Of a stretch of DNA of 64,000 bases, positions 40,821 through 49,564 are shown piece by piece. How positions within the stretch are numbered: the first letter of the stretch is position 1; each line of letters starts with the position of its first letter. The translations under genes and the position numbers were made by a program. This stretch comes from JAYFQE01 sp034927345. GTDB taxonomy: Bacteria > Bacillota > Clostridia > Saccharofermentanales > UBA5734. The notes beneath the pieces were generated by a model. It saw nothing but the letters and a program-made list of their open reading frames with translations. It had not been told where the DNA came from and made no database searches. The stretch is from positions 1 through 64,000 of the forward strand of contig JAYFQE010000006.1 of NCBI GenBank assembly GCA_034927345.1, read 5' to 3'.

Positions 40821-43800
40821 TTAAATCCCCAGAGTGCGATATAGCCGCGGCGGAGCCAGAAGGCCGTCATCGATGAGCTGACAGTCGTCGGAAAAATGTT
40901 CTCCTTCGCTGACAAAATGATCCGGGCCGTAAAATTCCGATATTTTTGGATATAGGTGCAGAGGCCCGAAAGTATTGCGGCGGGTTAAGACGACTTCAAC
41001 CGATAAGCCCTGATCAGACAGATAATCGCTGAAGCGAGCACGGAAAGGCCGCCAGGGCATGATCTTGTCCGGACCGTCTCCCGGCGCTTTTAGTTTAATC
41101 AGAGCGCTGTAGTCACTGGTTAATTCCAGGGTATCGGCATTTTCGAGCATCGCGGCCGGAATCTGGTAAGTAACGCGTCCGCTGTAGAAAGGCAGACCTT
41201 GTCCGGACAACGGCCGGCAGTTCAACCGATCCGGCAGCGCCGTAAGAACTCTTTTGGCCCCGCCCGGCAGCTGGACGGCGAAAGCGCCGATCAGATAGAG
41301 CGCTTCAAGATCAAAATGCGCTGTCCAGTCAGCTGTCAGAACCAGCGTGTTGGTCCCTTCCTGCAGCCAGGCTTTATCGATCGGCAGCCGGACGAGAGCT
41401 GGGTCGACAAACCAGCCTGCGGCAGCGGGACTGATCGGCTGCTGATTGATATTGAACCGCCATTTCTCCGGATGCTCCATAACCAGATCAATCTGGGCGG
41501 GCATTTGCTCAATATCCCAGGACAAGGTGAGCGTCAGCCGGCCGAGGACAGACGGCTGTTCAGAATCAAACCAGGGTTGAACCATGCTGCCGCCCCGGAA
41601 GGGGAGTCCCAGTTTCTGCCGCAGCCGGCGGTCCACTTGCAGGATTTCGCCCTGCATTTCAAACGACGGGCTGCCGTCAGCCGGTTGGAAAAGGGCTGAA
41701 ACCGCGTCCAGCACACAGATATTCGGCTCGTCGAGCCGATAGGCCAACGGTGAGGTAATTTCGCCGGCCGGCTGTAAAACAGGGGTGGATATTATTTTTG
41801 TCCCTTCGGTCGGGCGCCGTTGCAGAATAAGAGCAACTGTGGCATTTTGTTCCAACCGGTAATAAGCGGTTAATTTATTGTTGCTGATGACAGCAGGCAC
41901 GATCGCCCGGGTATTTTGCGCCATATCCCATAATTCAAGGCTCAGATCGTCTGTAAAGGGATCGCTGCCGATCCGGCCGGCAAGAACTTTGAGATCATAA
42001 TCCAGCTTCAGCTCGATTGCCCGGTACCGTTCGGTGTTATTCAAGACGCTGAGGCAGATACTTTCTGTATCGGCGGCCAGCAGGCGGTTCATGACAATAA
42101 CCTGCGTTGCCGCTTGTCCGGTGCGTTTGCTGTTGACAGCCAAGATGCGAGGCGTAATGCCGGACAGCAGACTGGTCAGATGGTTGCTGCGCACACTGGT
42201 CATATAGGACCGGCTGGCCAGACTGCCGACTGCGGATGAACGGACAGCGTCGACATGGAAGGGGATCGGCGTCGAAAAAACAAGCTGTCCGCCGGCAGCG
42301 CGGAATTCTTCGAGCAGGGACAGCGTCGTATGCCGTATCGTATCCATCGGCGGAACCAAAACAACCCGATAACTCATGTTGCCGATCAGCAAGCGGGTTT
42401 CTCCTTTATCGACGATAACCGAACCTTTGGACTGAAGAAAATCTTCGTCGCCGATGTCAAAATCAAAATGCCAGCCCATCAGCTGGGCTAAAATGTCTTT
42501 ATATCCGAGATCCAGCCGGATGATCGCAGGATCCGCGGCGGACAAGCCGGATGACCAGCCGACGTGGACCTGGCACCAGACACTCTCGATCGGATTGATC
42601 ACCAGAATCTGGCAGTCGGACCGCCCCTGACGCAGCAGCCAGGACATTCTGGCAAAATAGCGCTCCAAATAAGCATATTCAGGATACCAGGCCGACTGGC
42701 CGGAAATCGATGCCGGATAATCCCGTTTCGCTTCACCCTCCATGGTGTACCATGCCAGATGATGGCAGCGTAAGGTGATCCCCAGAAGGGTTTGCCAGTC
42801 CCCTGTGTATTTGTAGCTCTCAAAAGTCATTTGCCAGCCGGTACAGCCGTAAAGTTCGGACAGCAGTTCAGGTTTGCCGAGTTGTCTGCCGACAGACTGT
42901 AGTTGTTTGACGATACAATAATTCCGGTTGTTTTCACCAAGAACATCGACTCCCGGGATGTCCATGTGCGCATAAAAACGCATCAAGCTGCCTTGCATGG
43001 CCGTCTGAGCAGCCAGATTGTCTTCATGCAGGACATGGCCGGTCAGAAGCAGCTGATGATCATGACACCAATCCTGAATGGGTACGGCGAAATTTTCCAG
43101 AAACAGCTCCTGCAGCAATTCGACAAACTGCCATTTGACCCGGGAAAGATGCTTGCCGTTCAATTGAAAAAACAGTTCCGGAAGATCAGCCAGCAAATCG
43201 CCGCCAAACCGGGCGGCATACTGCGCGGGCAGCGCTTCGGTCCAGGGAACGGAAGCGTTGCCTTCGCCGCCGAACGGATCCATCAGCGCGCCGCGGTGCG
43301 GTTCGTCGGTAAAGATCCCTTTGATTTCCCTGCCGAAATACTGACCGCATTCGCGTTTATAAACTTCATGCGTCAGTTGGATAAAATTGCGGGTGGCATC
43401 AGCTTTTAAAGTATCCAGATAGGTCTGGCCATTGTAGAAAGATGACTGTTTCATCGGCCTGACCCGGAAAATCAATAATCGTTCATAGGATCGAGGCGCC
43501 GGATTGAATTTATGGTCATCGGCAAGCCATTGGAGGCGGTGAACCCCCTTGATCCGACTCCCGTTGAATTGCGCGGCAAAATAGGCGATGTCGCCGGCGC
43601 CGGCTTTAAACGCATTTTGATCCAAAATCAGCGCAAACAGATATTTCATCTGGAAGGCGGGATCGGCGGTTGCCATGCCGCCTGCGGAACCTGACGGCCA
43701 ACGGTCTTCATCATAAAGCCAGGCTTCCATACCCCGCTTTTTCGCCTCTTCGGCACAGACCCGGATCAATTCGAACCATTCCTGCCCAAGATAAGGGGTG

Positions 43801-43967
43801 GATAAACCGGTGCGCGAATGCATGAAAAAACCGCTCATGCCCATCGTTTGCATCACGGCGATCTGCCGCAGAAGCTCGTCTTTCTGCAGACGCCCGTTCC
43901 AGGACCAGAACGGGGCGCCGGTATTGACCAGCCGGGGTTCGGAGAAGCGTTGAAAATCGAGAGCCAT
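40821..43967 (-). CDS. Large cytoplasmic glycoside hydrolase-like protein (GH106-like)
   Basis: A 1048-residue protein whose N-terminal part is a TIM-barrel-like domain: LVNTGAPFWSWNGRLQKDEL, MGMSGFFMHSRTGLSTPYLG and MEAWLYDEDRWPSGSAGG match large enzymes commonly placed near family GH106 (alpha-L-rhamnosidase). A DEP motif (KGIFTDEPHRGALMDP) and SELYGCTGWQMTFESYKYTG probably hold catalytic acids. A beta-galactosidase-trimerisation-like region follows (VVLVPPMDTIRHTTLSLLEE), then C-terminal jelly-roll, galactose-binding-like domains. No signal peptide. The ATG at 43967 follows AGGTGAT. It is read divergently from the LacI gene. Substrate not readable; rhamnose or a related deoxysugar is a family-based guess. 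Confidence 0.7.
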   Translation of the reverse strand: MALDFQRFSEPRLVNTGAPFWSWNGRLQKDELLRQIAVMQTMGMSGFFMHSRTGLSTPYLGQEWFELIRVCAEEAKKRGMEAWLYDEDRWPSGSAGGMATADPAFQMKYLFALILDQNAFKAGAGDIAYFAAQFNGSRIKGVHRLQWLADDHKFNPAPRSYERLLIFRVRPMKQSSFYNGQTYLDTLKADATRNFIQLTHEVYKRECGQYFGREIKGIFTDEPHRGALMDPFGGEGNASVPWTEALPAQYAARFGGDLLADLPELFFQLNGKHLSRVKWQFVELLQELFLENFAVPIQDWCHDHQLLLTGHVLHEDNLAAQTAMQGSLMRFYAHMDIPGVDVLGENNRNYCIVKQLQSVGRQLGKPELLSELYGCTGWQMTFESYKYTGDWQTLLGITLRCHHLAWYTMEGEAKRDYPASISGQSAWYPEYAYLERYFARMSWLLRQGRSDCQILVINPIESVWCQVHVGWSSGLSAADPAIIRLDLGYKDILAQLMGWHFDFDIGDEDFLQSKGSVIVDKGETRLLIGNMSYRVVLVPPMDTIRHTTLSLLEEFRAAGGQLVFSTPIPFHVDAVRSSAVGSLASRSYMTSVRSNHLTSLLSGITPRILAVNSKRTGQAATQVIVMNRLLAADTESICLSVLNNTERYRAIELKLDYDLKVLAGRIGSDPFTDDLSLELWDMAQNTRAIVPAVISNNKLTAYYRLEQNATVALILQRRPTEGTKIISTPVLQPAGEITSPLAYRLDEPNICVLDAVSALFQPADGSPSFEMQGEILQVDRRLRQKLGLPFRGGSMVQPWFDSEQPSVLGRLTLTLSWDIEQMPAQIDLVMEHPEKWRFNINQQPISPAAAGWFVDPALVRLPIDKAWLQEGTNTLVLTADWTAHFDLEALYLIGAFAVQLPGGAKRVLTALPDRLNCRPLSGQGLPFYSGRVTYQIPAAMLENADTLELTSDYSALIKLKAPGDGPDKIMPWRPFRARFSDYLSDQGLSVEVVLTRRNTFGPLHLYPKISEFYGPDHFVSEGEHFSDDCQLIDDGLLAPPRLYRTLGI

Positions 43968-44044
43968 GTTGATCACCTGTTTCAATTCATAATAATCGCA
44001 GCATGATAAATATCGTTTGGAATTTTTCGCTTTCACTATTTTCT

Positions 44045-44073
44045 ATAATAAAGGATCGCCTGCCAGGATGCAA
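44045..44073 (-). promoter_or_regulatory. Promoter of the GH106-like gene
   Basis: On the minus strand TTGCAT (44073-44068), exactly 17 bases, TATTAT (44050-44045), about 80 bases before the start codon. Confidence 0.55.
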
Positions 44074-44533
44074 GATCATCTTTTTAACTGTTTTTTCGCG
44101 TCAATAGGCCGAAAAGAAGTGAATAATTATACAAAATAACGAGAATAGTCGTAAAATGACGCTGATTTAGCCGGACTTGTTTTTACTCCGGATAGCTGAA
44201 ACAACATAAAAAACGAGACTGGTAAAAATATATTTTTCGTCAAACAATGATGCAGATTGTTAAATATGCACACAAAAAGGCAGAAAAATTTGCTCATAGA
44301 CATAAATTGAACGAAAACGGAGACAAAATTCTACTGCGATTTATCGATTATTGATGCTTAATTTTACTCAATAAAATTCCTGGTTGCTTTTGGTAAACGA
44401 TATCACCTTCTGTAAAATTTTCTAATGAAGATTTGATTGCCAAATTGCACATAAGGAGCTAACATAAGAGTGACTAATTCAACAATATGTAAATAAAAAC
44501 CGTTTTAACTAAAGGAATTTGGACCAACAAACA
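44074..44533. other. Long AT-rich divergent regulatory region
   Basis: About 460 bases without a convincing gene, clearly more AT-rich than its surroundings, between the divergent GH106-like and LacI genes. An AAGGAG at about 44452 is followed by a possible 8-codon ORF starting GTG at 44470, probably chance. No second copy of the LacI palindrome was found here by eye. No promoter for the LacI gene could be chosen with confidence. Confidence 0.5.
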
Positions 44534-44549
44534 AGTTACTCGAGTAACT
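44534..44549. promoter_or_regulatory. Palindromic operator ahead of the LacI gene
   Basis: AGTTACTCGAGTAACT is a perfect 16-bp palindrome with a central CG, the form bound by LacI/GalR dimers. It lies just before the ribosome site of the regulator's own mRNA, so self-repression is likely. Confidence 0.72.
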
Positions 44550-44568
44550 AAAGAGGAGGTCTTATTCA

Positions 44569-44598
44569 ATGACAGACAGAAGGGAATGTGCGGTATGA
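44569..44598 (+). CDS. Nine-codon leader ORF coupled to the LacI gene
   Basis: ATG at 44569 lies at good distance from the strong GGAGG (44554-44558) and codes MTDRRECAV. Its TGA overlaps the ATG of the LacI gene (ATGA at 44595-44598). The strong ribosome site therefore serves this short ORF, and the regulator could be translated by coupling or from its own weaker AGGGA. Confidence 0.45.
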   Translation: MTDRRECAV

Positions 44599-45626
44599 AA
44601 AACCACACCAGAACAGATGTGGCTAAGCTTGCGGGCGTATCAACCGCAACTGTTTCCAATGTGCTCAATAACAAGAAAAACATTTCCGACGCTACGCGGC
44701 AACGTGTTCTTGCGGTTATTCAACAGTTGGATTATCAGCCCAGCATGGTTGCCCGCAGCCTCGTTACCCAGGAGACACGTCAGCTCTGCATTATTCTGAA
44801 CGATCTGGAAAATCCCTATTACAGCGGCGTTGTGCAGGGCTTCGAGAATGAAGCCTGGCAGGAAGGCTATTTTGTCAATGTCTGTTCCGGTTACAGTGAT
44901 CTGGCGACATATTGTGACAGCATTATCAGCCGGCGAGTCGACGGCGTTTTTATCACAACTGTCCGGCACGACAATGATGATGATCATATCCAGCGCTTGT
45001 TAAAAGCCGGCATCAAAGTGGTTGTCAGCGGCTGTGATGAAGTTGATCTGAAGCAAATCAGCGATTTGGAGATCGATTATTATGACGGCATGCATCAGAT
45101 TGTGCATCACCTATACGGGCTGGGGCACCGCGAGATTTCCTACTTGAACGGCGTGCCCAAAACAACGACGGTGGATCAGCGTCTGGACGGCTACCGGCAG
45201 GCCCTGCTGGATCATAACCTGACCTACGGCGACGCTCTGCTGATCTTTAACCGTCCGCCCTTTGAGACAACCTTGCTCAGCGGCCAGCAGATGGTTCAGC
45301 GCTTGTTGCAGTCCGGACGATCTTTCAGCGCGATCATCACAACCAACGATCTGATGGCCATGGGCGTGATCCGCGGGCTGCACCAGGCGGGACTCCGGGT
45401 GCCGGAAGACGTATCGGTTGTCGGCATCGATAATATCCGTCTGGCCGAGCTTTGGGAACCCTCGCTGACCACATTGTCCGTACCTCAGCGGATCATGGGC
45501 GTTAAGGCTTTTCATCTGCTGTATACGAATATCAAAATGGGCAATACCGGTTACTTCAAATTGCGCCCGCACCTGATCGAGCGGCAATCCACCGGTTCAG
45601 CCAATCGCGGACATCTGCGTTCATGA
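44595..45626 (+). CDS. LacI/GalR family transcriptional regulator
   Basis: A 343-residue repressor. The helix-turn-helix and hinge are TRTDVAKLAGVSTATVSNVL, NNKKNISDATRQRVLAVIQQ and LDYQPSMVARSLVTQ. A periplasmic-binding-protein-like sugar domain follows (LCIILNDLENPYYSGVVQGF, IITTNDLMAMGVIRGLHQ, VSVVGIDNIRLAELWEPSLT). It should repress the adjacent transport and hydrolase genes until a sugar ligand binds. The start at 44595 overlaps a short leader ORF; an ATG 9 bases upstream is possible. A palindromic operator lies 46 bases upstream. Confidence 0.95.
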   Translation: MKNHTRTDVAKLAGVSTATVSNVLNNKKNISDATRQRVLAVIQQLDYQPSMVARSLVTQETRQLCIILNDLENPYYSGVVQGFENEAWQEGYFVNVCSGYSDLATYCDSIISRRVDGVFITTVRHDNDDDHIQRLLKAGIKVVVSGCDEVDLKQISDLEIDYYDGMHQIVHHLYGLGHREISYLNGVPKTTTVDQRLDGYRQALLDHNLTYGDALLIFNRPPFETTLLSGQQMVQRLLQSGRSFSAIITTNDLMAMGVIRGLHQAGLRVPEDVSVVGIDNIRLAELWEPSLTTLSVPQRIMGVKAFHLLYTNIKMGNTGYFKLRPHLIERQSTGSANRGHLRS

Positions 45627-45760
45627 TTGGTTTTTTACCCGGTTAATCCAATACGCTGAAAAGTATTGCGATTGATAAATATCTGCTTTTAATTCAGAGA
45701 AAGGAGGATACCCAGCCACAATCGTACTCAAGACATGATGAAAAATAAGTAGGAGGTTGA

Positions 45761-47437
45761 ATGATGAAAAGGTACAGTAAAATACTCAGTTTGCTGCTGG
45801 CTGTTGTTCTCTTATGTTCTTTAGCCGCCTGTGCCGGCAATCCCACCCAATCAACGGCCGCTCCGACGACAACTGGTAAATCAACGACGACGACAGCGCC
45901 GCAGACGACGACGACAGCCGCGCCTGCGCTCGAGGGAAAAGTTGTCATCAGCGTTCAGGCCGGAACCGGTGTTGCCGAAGCCTGGGAAGCTGTTGCCAAA
46001 GCCTATGAAGCCATCAACCAGAAGGTCGATGTGGTCGTTGATTTAAAGCCTTCTGAAGGTTACGATACATGGATTAAAAACATGTTCGGCACCGAAAGCC
46101 CGGAGGCGGACCTGGTAGCCATTAACCTGGCCGGTCCGGCCGCTAAAGACAAGGCGATCAATTTCATGGAATATGCTACCGACGTCAGCACCTATTCCGG
46201 CAAACCATGGAATGAACAGTTCAATTTCGAGATGCAGACGAAAGACCTTGCCCAGAACGAATGGACCAACATATCACTGGAATCGGTCCAAGTCCTCTGG
46301 TGCTATAACAAGGATCTGTTCGCCAAAGCCGGTGCCAAAGTGCCGACGACCTGGGACGAATTGATCGCGGCCTGCGAAAAACTGCAGGCGGCCGGTATCC
46401 AGCCGATTGCCTGCCCGGGCGATTTCAACAGCTTCTGGGCGATGCAGATGGGCTGGCTGGCTCAGATTTATGCCGACCAGACAACCCGCTCCATGTTGGA
46501 TGTCTATAAAGCCCACGACGGCGATTATTGCTATGACCCCGATATCGACGGCATTTTCAAACTGGACATCAGCGATCCGTTCAATGATGATTCCTGGAAA
46601 GTCAACCAGAACATCGTCCGCGCTTTTAAAGCCATCTCCGACGGCACTTACAAGGCGGATTCCGACGGCATGAAGACTGTTTGGGCCAATTTCGCCAAAG
46701 TATTCCCGAAGTATGCCGGCGGCGAAGCCTTTTTCGGCACAACCGATGCGCTGCCGCTGTTCTATCAGGGGAAAGCTGCCATGTACATCGACGGCGCCTG
46801 GCGTCTGCCTTCCTTTAAACGGGATATGGACAAACTGGCCGCCGGCGAAGACGTTTCCGGCGCCGATACAGATGGCGACGGCAAACCGGATCCAATCGAA
46901 GGCGTACAGAAATTCGAACTGGGCACCTTCAATATGCCTTCTATGGCCGGCGCAGGCATTGAAGCCAAAGCCCGCACCATTGAAGTGGCTGTCGGTTTCC
47001 TCGGCGCCGTCAAGAAAGAAAAAGCCCATGACGACTTGGTTGTGGACTTCCTGATGTTCTATTCATCTAAAGATGGTTATTCGGCATACATGAAAGCCGG
47101 TCTGGAAAATGACTGGACGCCAAACGGACCGCCGCTGGTCAACGATGTTGAGCTGCCTGCGGAATATGCGGCCATGTTTGACAACCTCTCCTTTATCGGT
47201 AACTGCCAGAAAGGCTACGGCCAGATGATGGCCCGCGGCGCGCCGGGTGATGTACAAGAAAGCTTGCGTGAATGGTATGGCTATAGCCAGGAATTCCTGA
47301 GCGGCGATATCACAATCGACCAATGGGCTGCCGATCACAAGGCTAATGTCGCCAAATATCTGGATACGGCCATGACAAACTCTAAGGTGCAAAAGAGCGA
47401 TCTGGACAACCCGCAGAATGCTCCGACCGGTAAATAA
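45761..47437 (+). CDS. Sugar ABC transporter substrate-binding lipoprotein
   Basis: A 558-residue family 1 solute-binding protein. A lipoprotein signal peptide ends in the lipobox LAAC (cysteine near 24), followed by a Thr-rich spacer (STTTTAPQTTTTAAP). The binding domain begins EGKVVISVQAGTGVAEAWEA and has VLWCYNKDLFAKAGAKVPTT with WDELIAACEKLQAAGIQPI, the usual signature. It is longer than the common 430 residues and contains an EF-hand-like loop DTDGDGKPDPIEG near residues 368-380. GGAGG lies upstream of tandem ATG codons; the second (45764) has the better spacing. It is the first gene of the transport set. Confidence 0.95.
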   Translation: MMKRYSKILSLLLAVVLLCSLAACAGNPTQSTAAPTTTGKSTTTTAPQTTTTAAPALEGKVVISVQAGTGVAEAWEAVAKAYEAINQKVDVVVDLKPSEGYDTWIKNMFGTESPEADLVAINLAGPAAKDKAINFMEYATDVSTYSGKPWNEQFNFEMQTKDLAQNEWTNISLESVQVLWCYNKDLFAKAGAKVPTTWDELIAACEKLQAAGIQPIACPGDFNSFWAMQMGWLAQIYADQTTRSMLDVYKAHDGDYCYDPDIDGIFKLDISDPFNDDSWKVNQNIVRAFKAISDGTYKADSDGMKTVWANFAKVFPKYAGGEAFFGTTDALPLFYQGKAAMYIDGAWRLPSFKRDMDKLAAGEDVSGADTDGDGKPDPIEGVQKFELGTFNMPSMAGAGIEAKARTIEVAVGFLGAVKKEKAHDDLVVDFLMFYSSKDGYSAYMKAGLENDWTPNGPPLVNDVELPAEYAAMFDNLSFIGNCQKGYGQMMARGAPGDVQESLREWYGYSQEFLSGDITIDQWAADHKANVAKYLDTAMTNSKVQKSDLDNPQNAPTGK

Positions 47438-47472
47438 TCGTTTCTGATTGACTTAGAGAACAAAAATGACGC

Positions 47473-47498
47473 GGAGGGGCCGGTTATCCTGCCCCTCC
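47473..47498 (+). terminator. Intercistronic hairpin after the binding protein gene
   Basis: GGAGGGGC (47473-47480) pairs with GCCCCTCC (47491-47498). No T tract. Such hairpins after binding-protein genes often protect the mRNA or reduce read-through, so that the binding protein outnumbers the permeases. Confidence 0.5.
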
Positions 47499-47579
47499 CC
47501 ATCCGTTGCCGGCCTCTGTCAGGGCGGCCCCTGTTCCGGTTTAAATAGTACCGGATGAACCGTAAAGGAGGGTCTATCG

Positions 47580-49553
47580 ATGAAAATACGGCCGATATGG
47601 CTTGTAATAATGATAATTTTAATCCTGGCTATGGCTGGACTGCTGATTTTTCAGCTCAATATCAATCAGCGCGGCGAATTGCTGGCGCCGGTGGCATCGA
47701 GCACCGGACAGCAGAATTACAGCGTCGCTTATGATGCCGGCCAGAAAATATTGCTGGTCGGCACCAATCAGAATGAGCTTTTTGCTTTTAACCAGGCGAA
47801 TGAAAAACTTTGGTCATTCACAACCAAAGGCACTGTACGCAGTATGCAGATTGATTCGGCCGGCGGGCGCGTTTTCGTCGGTTGTGAAGACCGGAGCTTA
47901 TATATCCTGAATTTGGCAGATGGTCAGCTGATCAACGAGATCAAGACCCAGCGCCGGATCTATAGTATTGATATCAACCAGGATGCTTCATTAGTCTTGA
48001 TTTCAGCCGGCGTGAACACCCTGAAACATAATATCCTGATTTATAAGCCGGACGGAACGGAAGTCCTGAACGCTCCGACCGGCATCACCTGCCAGAGCGC
48101 CTGCTTCAGCAGCGACGGGCAGAGTTACTTTATAGCCAGCGACCGTGGTGAAATCACTCATTTCGATCTTACCGGCGCCGAACTGGGCAAGGTCGCCCTG
48201 TCGAGTGAATTGACCGGTATGACCGTCGTCAAGAGTGTCCATAAAATCATAACCACATCCGCTCATAATATTGTCAACGTCCTGAATGAAGATTTATCGG
48301 TAGAAGCTGAATGGCGGCTCTACGGCGAAGGCATGGCTGTAGCTGCGGACAGCAAGATGAATTCCATTGCAGTCGGCAATAAAGAAGGCTGGGTCTATAT
48401 TCTGGATTCGGCCGGCAAAATGGTTTTGGAGAAGAAATTAGACTATTCGGTAACCGGTCTCTATTTCTCGGAGAGTACGCTCTATGTGACCGGCCTGGCC
48501 GATTTTCTTTATCAGTTGAATCTGGACAATCTGGCCGGCATGAGCTTTATCAACCAGTTTAAGTCGCTTGCGCCATACCTGTTTGCCGGATTGGGGCTTA
48601 TGATCTTGATTACTATGATTATGGCTTTCGACAAGCTCCGTGATCTGACCCGCCGCTTCTTCCGGGCTTTGGTCAAACACCGCACCGCATATCTGATGCT
48701 GGTGCCAACCTTCGCTCTCCTGTTGGTTTTCAATTATTTCCCGGTTATTATCGCTTTTGTCCGGTCTTTCACCAACTGGTCGATTCAGACCAAGCATGTC
48801 AATGAAATTGCGTTTATCGGTTTCGATAACTACATTAAGATGTTTACCGAAGGCTATTTTCTGATTGGTCTTAAGAATCTGGGAATCCTCTTCGGCACTT
48901 CTATCATAAAACTGCTGACCGTGCCGCTGTTGGTTGCGGAGATTGTTTTCTTAATGAAGGGGGCGCGCCGCAAATACTGGTTCCGTTTTGCGTTCGTTCT
49001 GCCGATGGTGGTCCCGGGGATCGTTTCAACACTGATGTGGCAGCGCATCTATGATCCGACGATCGGTTTGCTTAATAACGTGCTGAGAATCGTCACCGGC
49101 AACCCCGCGCTGATGATCAGCTGGCTGGGCGACGAGCGTCTGGCTATCTGGGCAATCGTTTTTATGGGCTTCCCCTTTATCAACGCCTTTGCGTTTCTGG
49201 TCTACTACGGCGGTCTGATTGATATTCCGACCGATTTATTCGAAGCCGCGGCGGTCGACGGCAGCAGCGGCTGGTGGAATCTGACGCGGATTCATCTGCC
49301 CTTGCTGACGCCGCAGATCAAGATGCTGATCATCCTTAATTTCATCGGTGTCGTTCAGGATTACGGAGCCATTTTCATCCTGACCGGCGGCGGCCCCGGA
49401 ACGGCAACCTATGTGCCGGGTCTCGAACTCTACTATAATGCGACCCGATTTAACCAATATGGTTATGCCTGTGCTTTGGGTGTTACGATGTTTATCTTTA
49501 TTCTTGCCGGAACCATTCTCAATCTGCGCATGAAAACAGAGCATGCCAATTAG
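47580..49553 (+). CDS. ABC sugar permease (MalF-like) with inserted seven-bladed beta-propeller
   Basis: A 657-residue fusion. Residues 6-24 form a membrane anchor. Residues about 45-320 contain seven repeats of about 40 residues with WD40/PQQ-like blades: NYSVAYDAGQKILLVGTNQN, TVRSMQIDSAGGRVFVGCED, IYSIDINQDASLVLISAG, ACFSSDGQSYFIASDRGE, GMTVVKSVHKIITTSAHN, GMAVAADSKMNSIAVGNKEG and VTGLYFSESTLYVTGLADF. A second membrane segment (331-350) returns to the cytoplasm and is followed by a standard MalF-type permease from about 366, with the EAA loop EAAAVDGSSGWWNLTRIHLP (near 555-575) that contacts the ATPase. By this topology the propeller is outside the cell. The start follows AAAGGAGGG. Normal permeases of this class have about 300 residues. 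The propeller may help docking of the binding protein or bind glycan; this is inference. Confidence 0.88.
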   Translation: MKIRPIWLVIMIILILAMAGLLIFQLNINQRGELLAPVASSTGQQNYSVAYDAGQKILLVGTNQNELFAFNQANEKLWSFTTKGTVRSMQIDSAGGRVFVGCEDRSLYILNLADGQLINEIKTQRRIYSIDINQDASLVLISAGVNTLKHNILIYKPDGTEVLNAPTGITCQSACFSSDGQSYFIASDRGEITHFDLTGAELGKVALSSELTGMTVVKSVHKIITTSAHNIVNVLNEDLSVEAEWRLYGEGMAVAADSKMNSIAVGNKEGWVYILDSAGKMVLEKKLDYSVTGLYFSESTLYVTGLADFLYQLNLDNLAGMSFINQFKSLAPYLFAGLGLMILITMIMAFDKLRDLTRRFFRALVKHRTAYLMLVPTFALLLVFNYFPVIIAFVRSFTNWSIQTKHVNEIAFIGFDNYIKMFTEGYFLIGLKNLGILFGTSIIKLLTVPLLVAEIVFLMKGARRKYWFRFAFVLPMVVPGIVSTLMWQRIYDPTIGLLNNVLRIVTGNPALMISWLGDERLAIWAIVFMGFPFINAFAFLVYYGGLIDIPTDLFEAAAVDGSSGWWNLTRIHLPLLTPQIKMLIILNFIGVVQDYGAIFILTGGGPGTATYVPGLELYYNATRFNQYGYACALGVTMFIFILAGTILNLRMKTEHAN

Positions 49554-49564
49554 GAGGTGCTTGG

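Noticed and set aside
44453..44496. Eight-codon ORF starting GTG after AAGGAG in the divergent region
   Set aside because: Spacing of about 12 bases and lack of any follow-on coupling make it likely to be chance.
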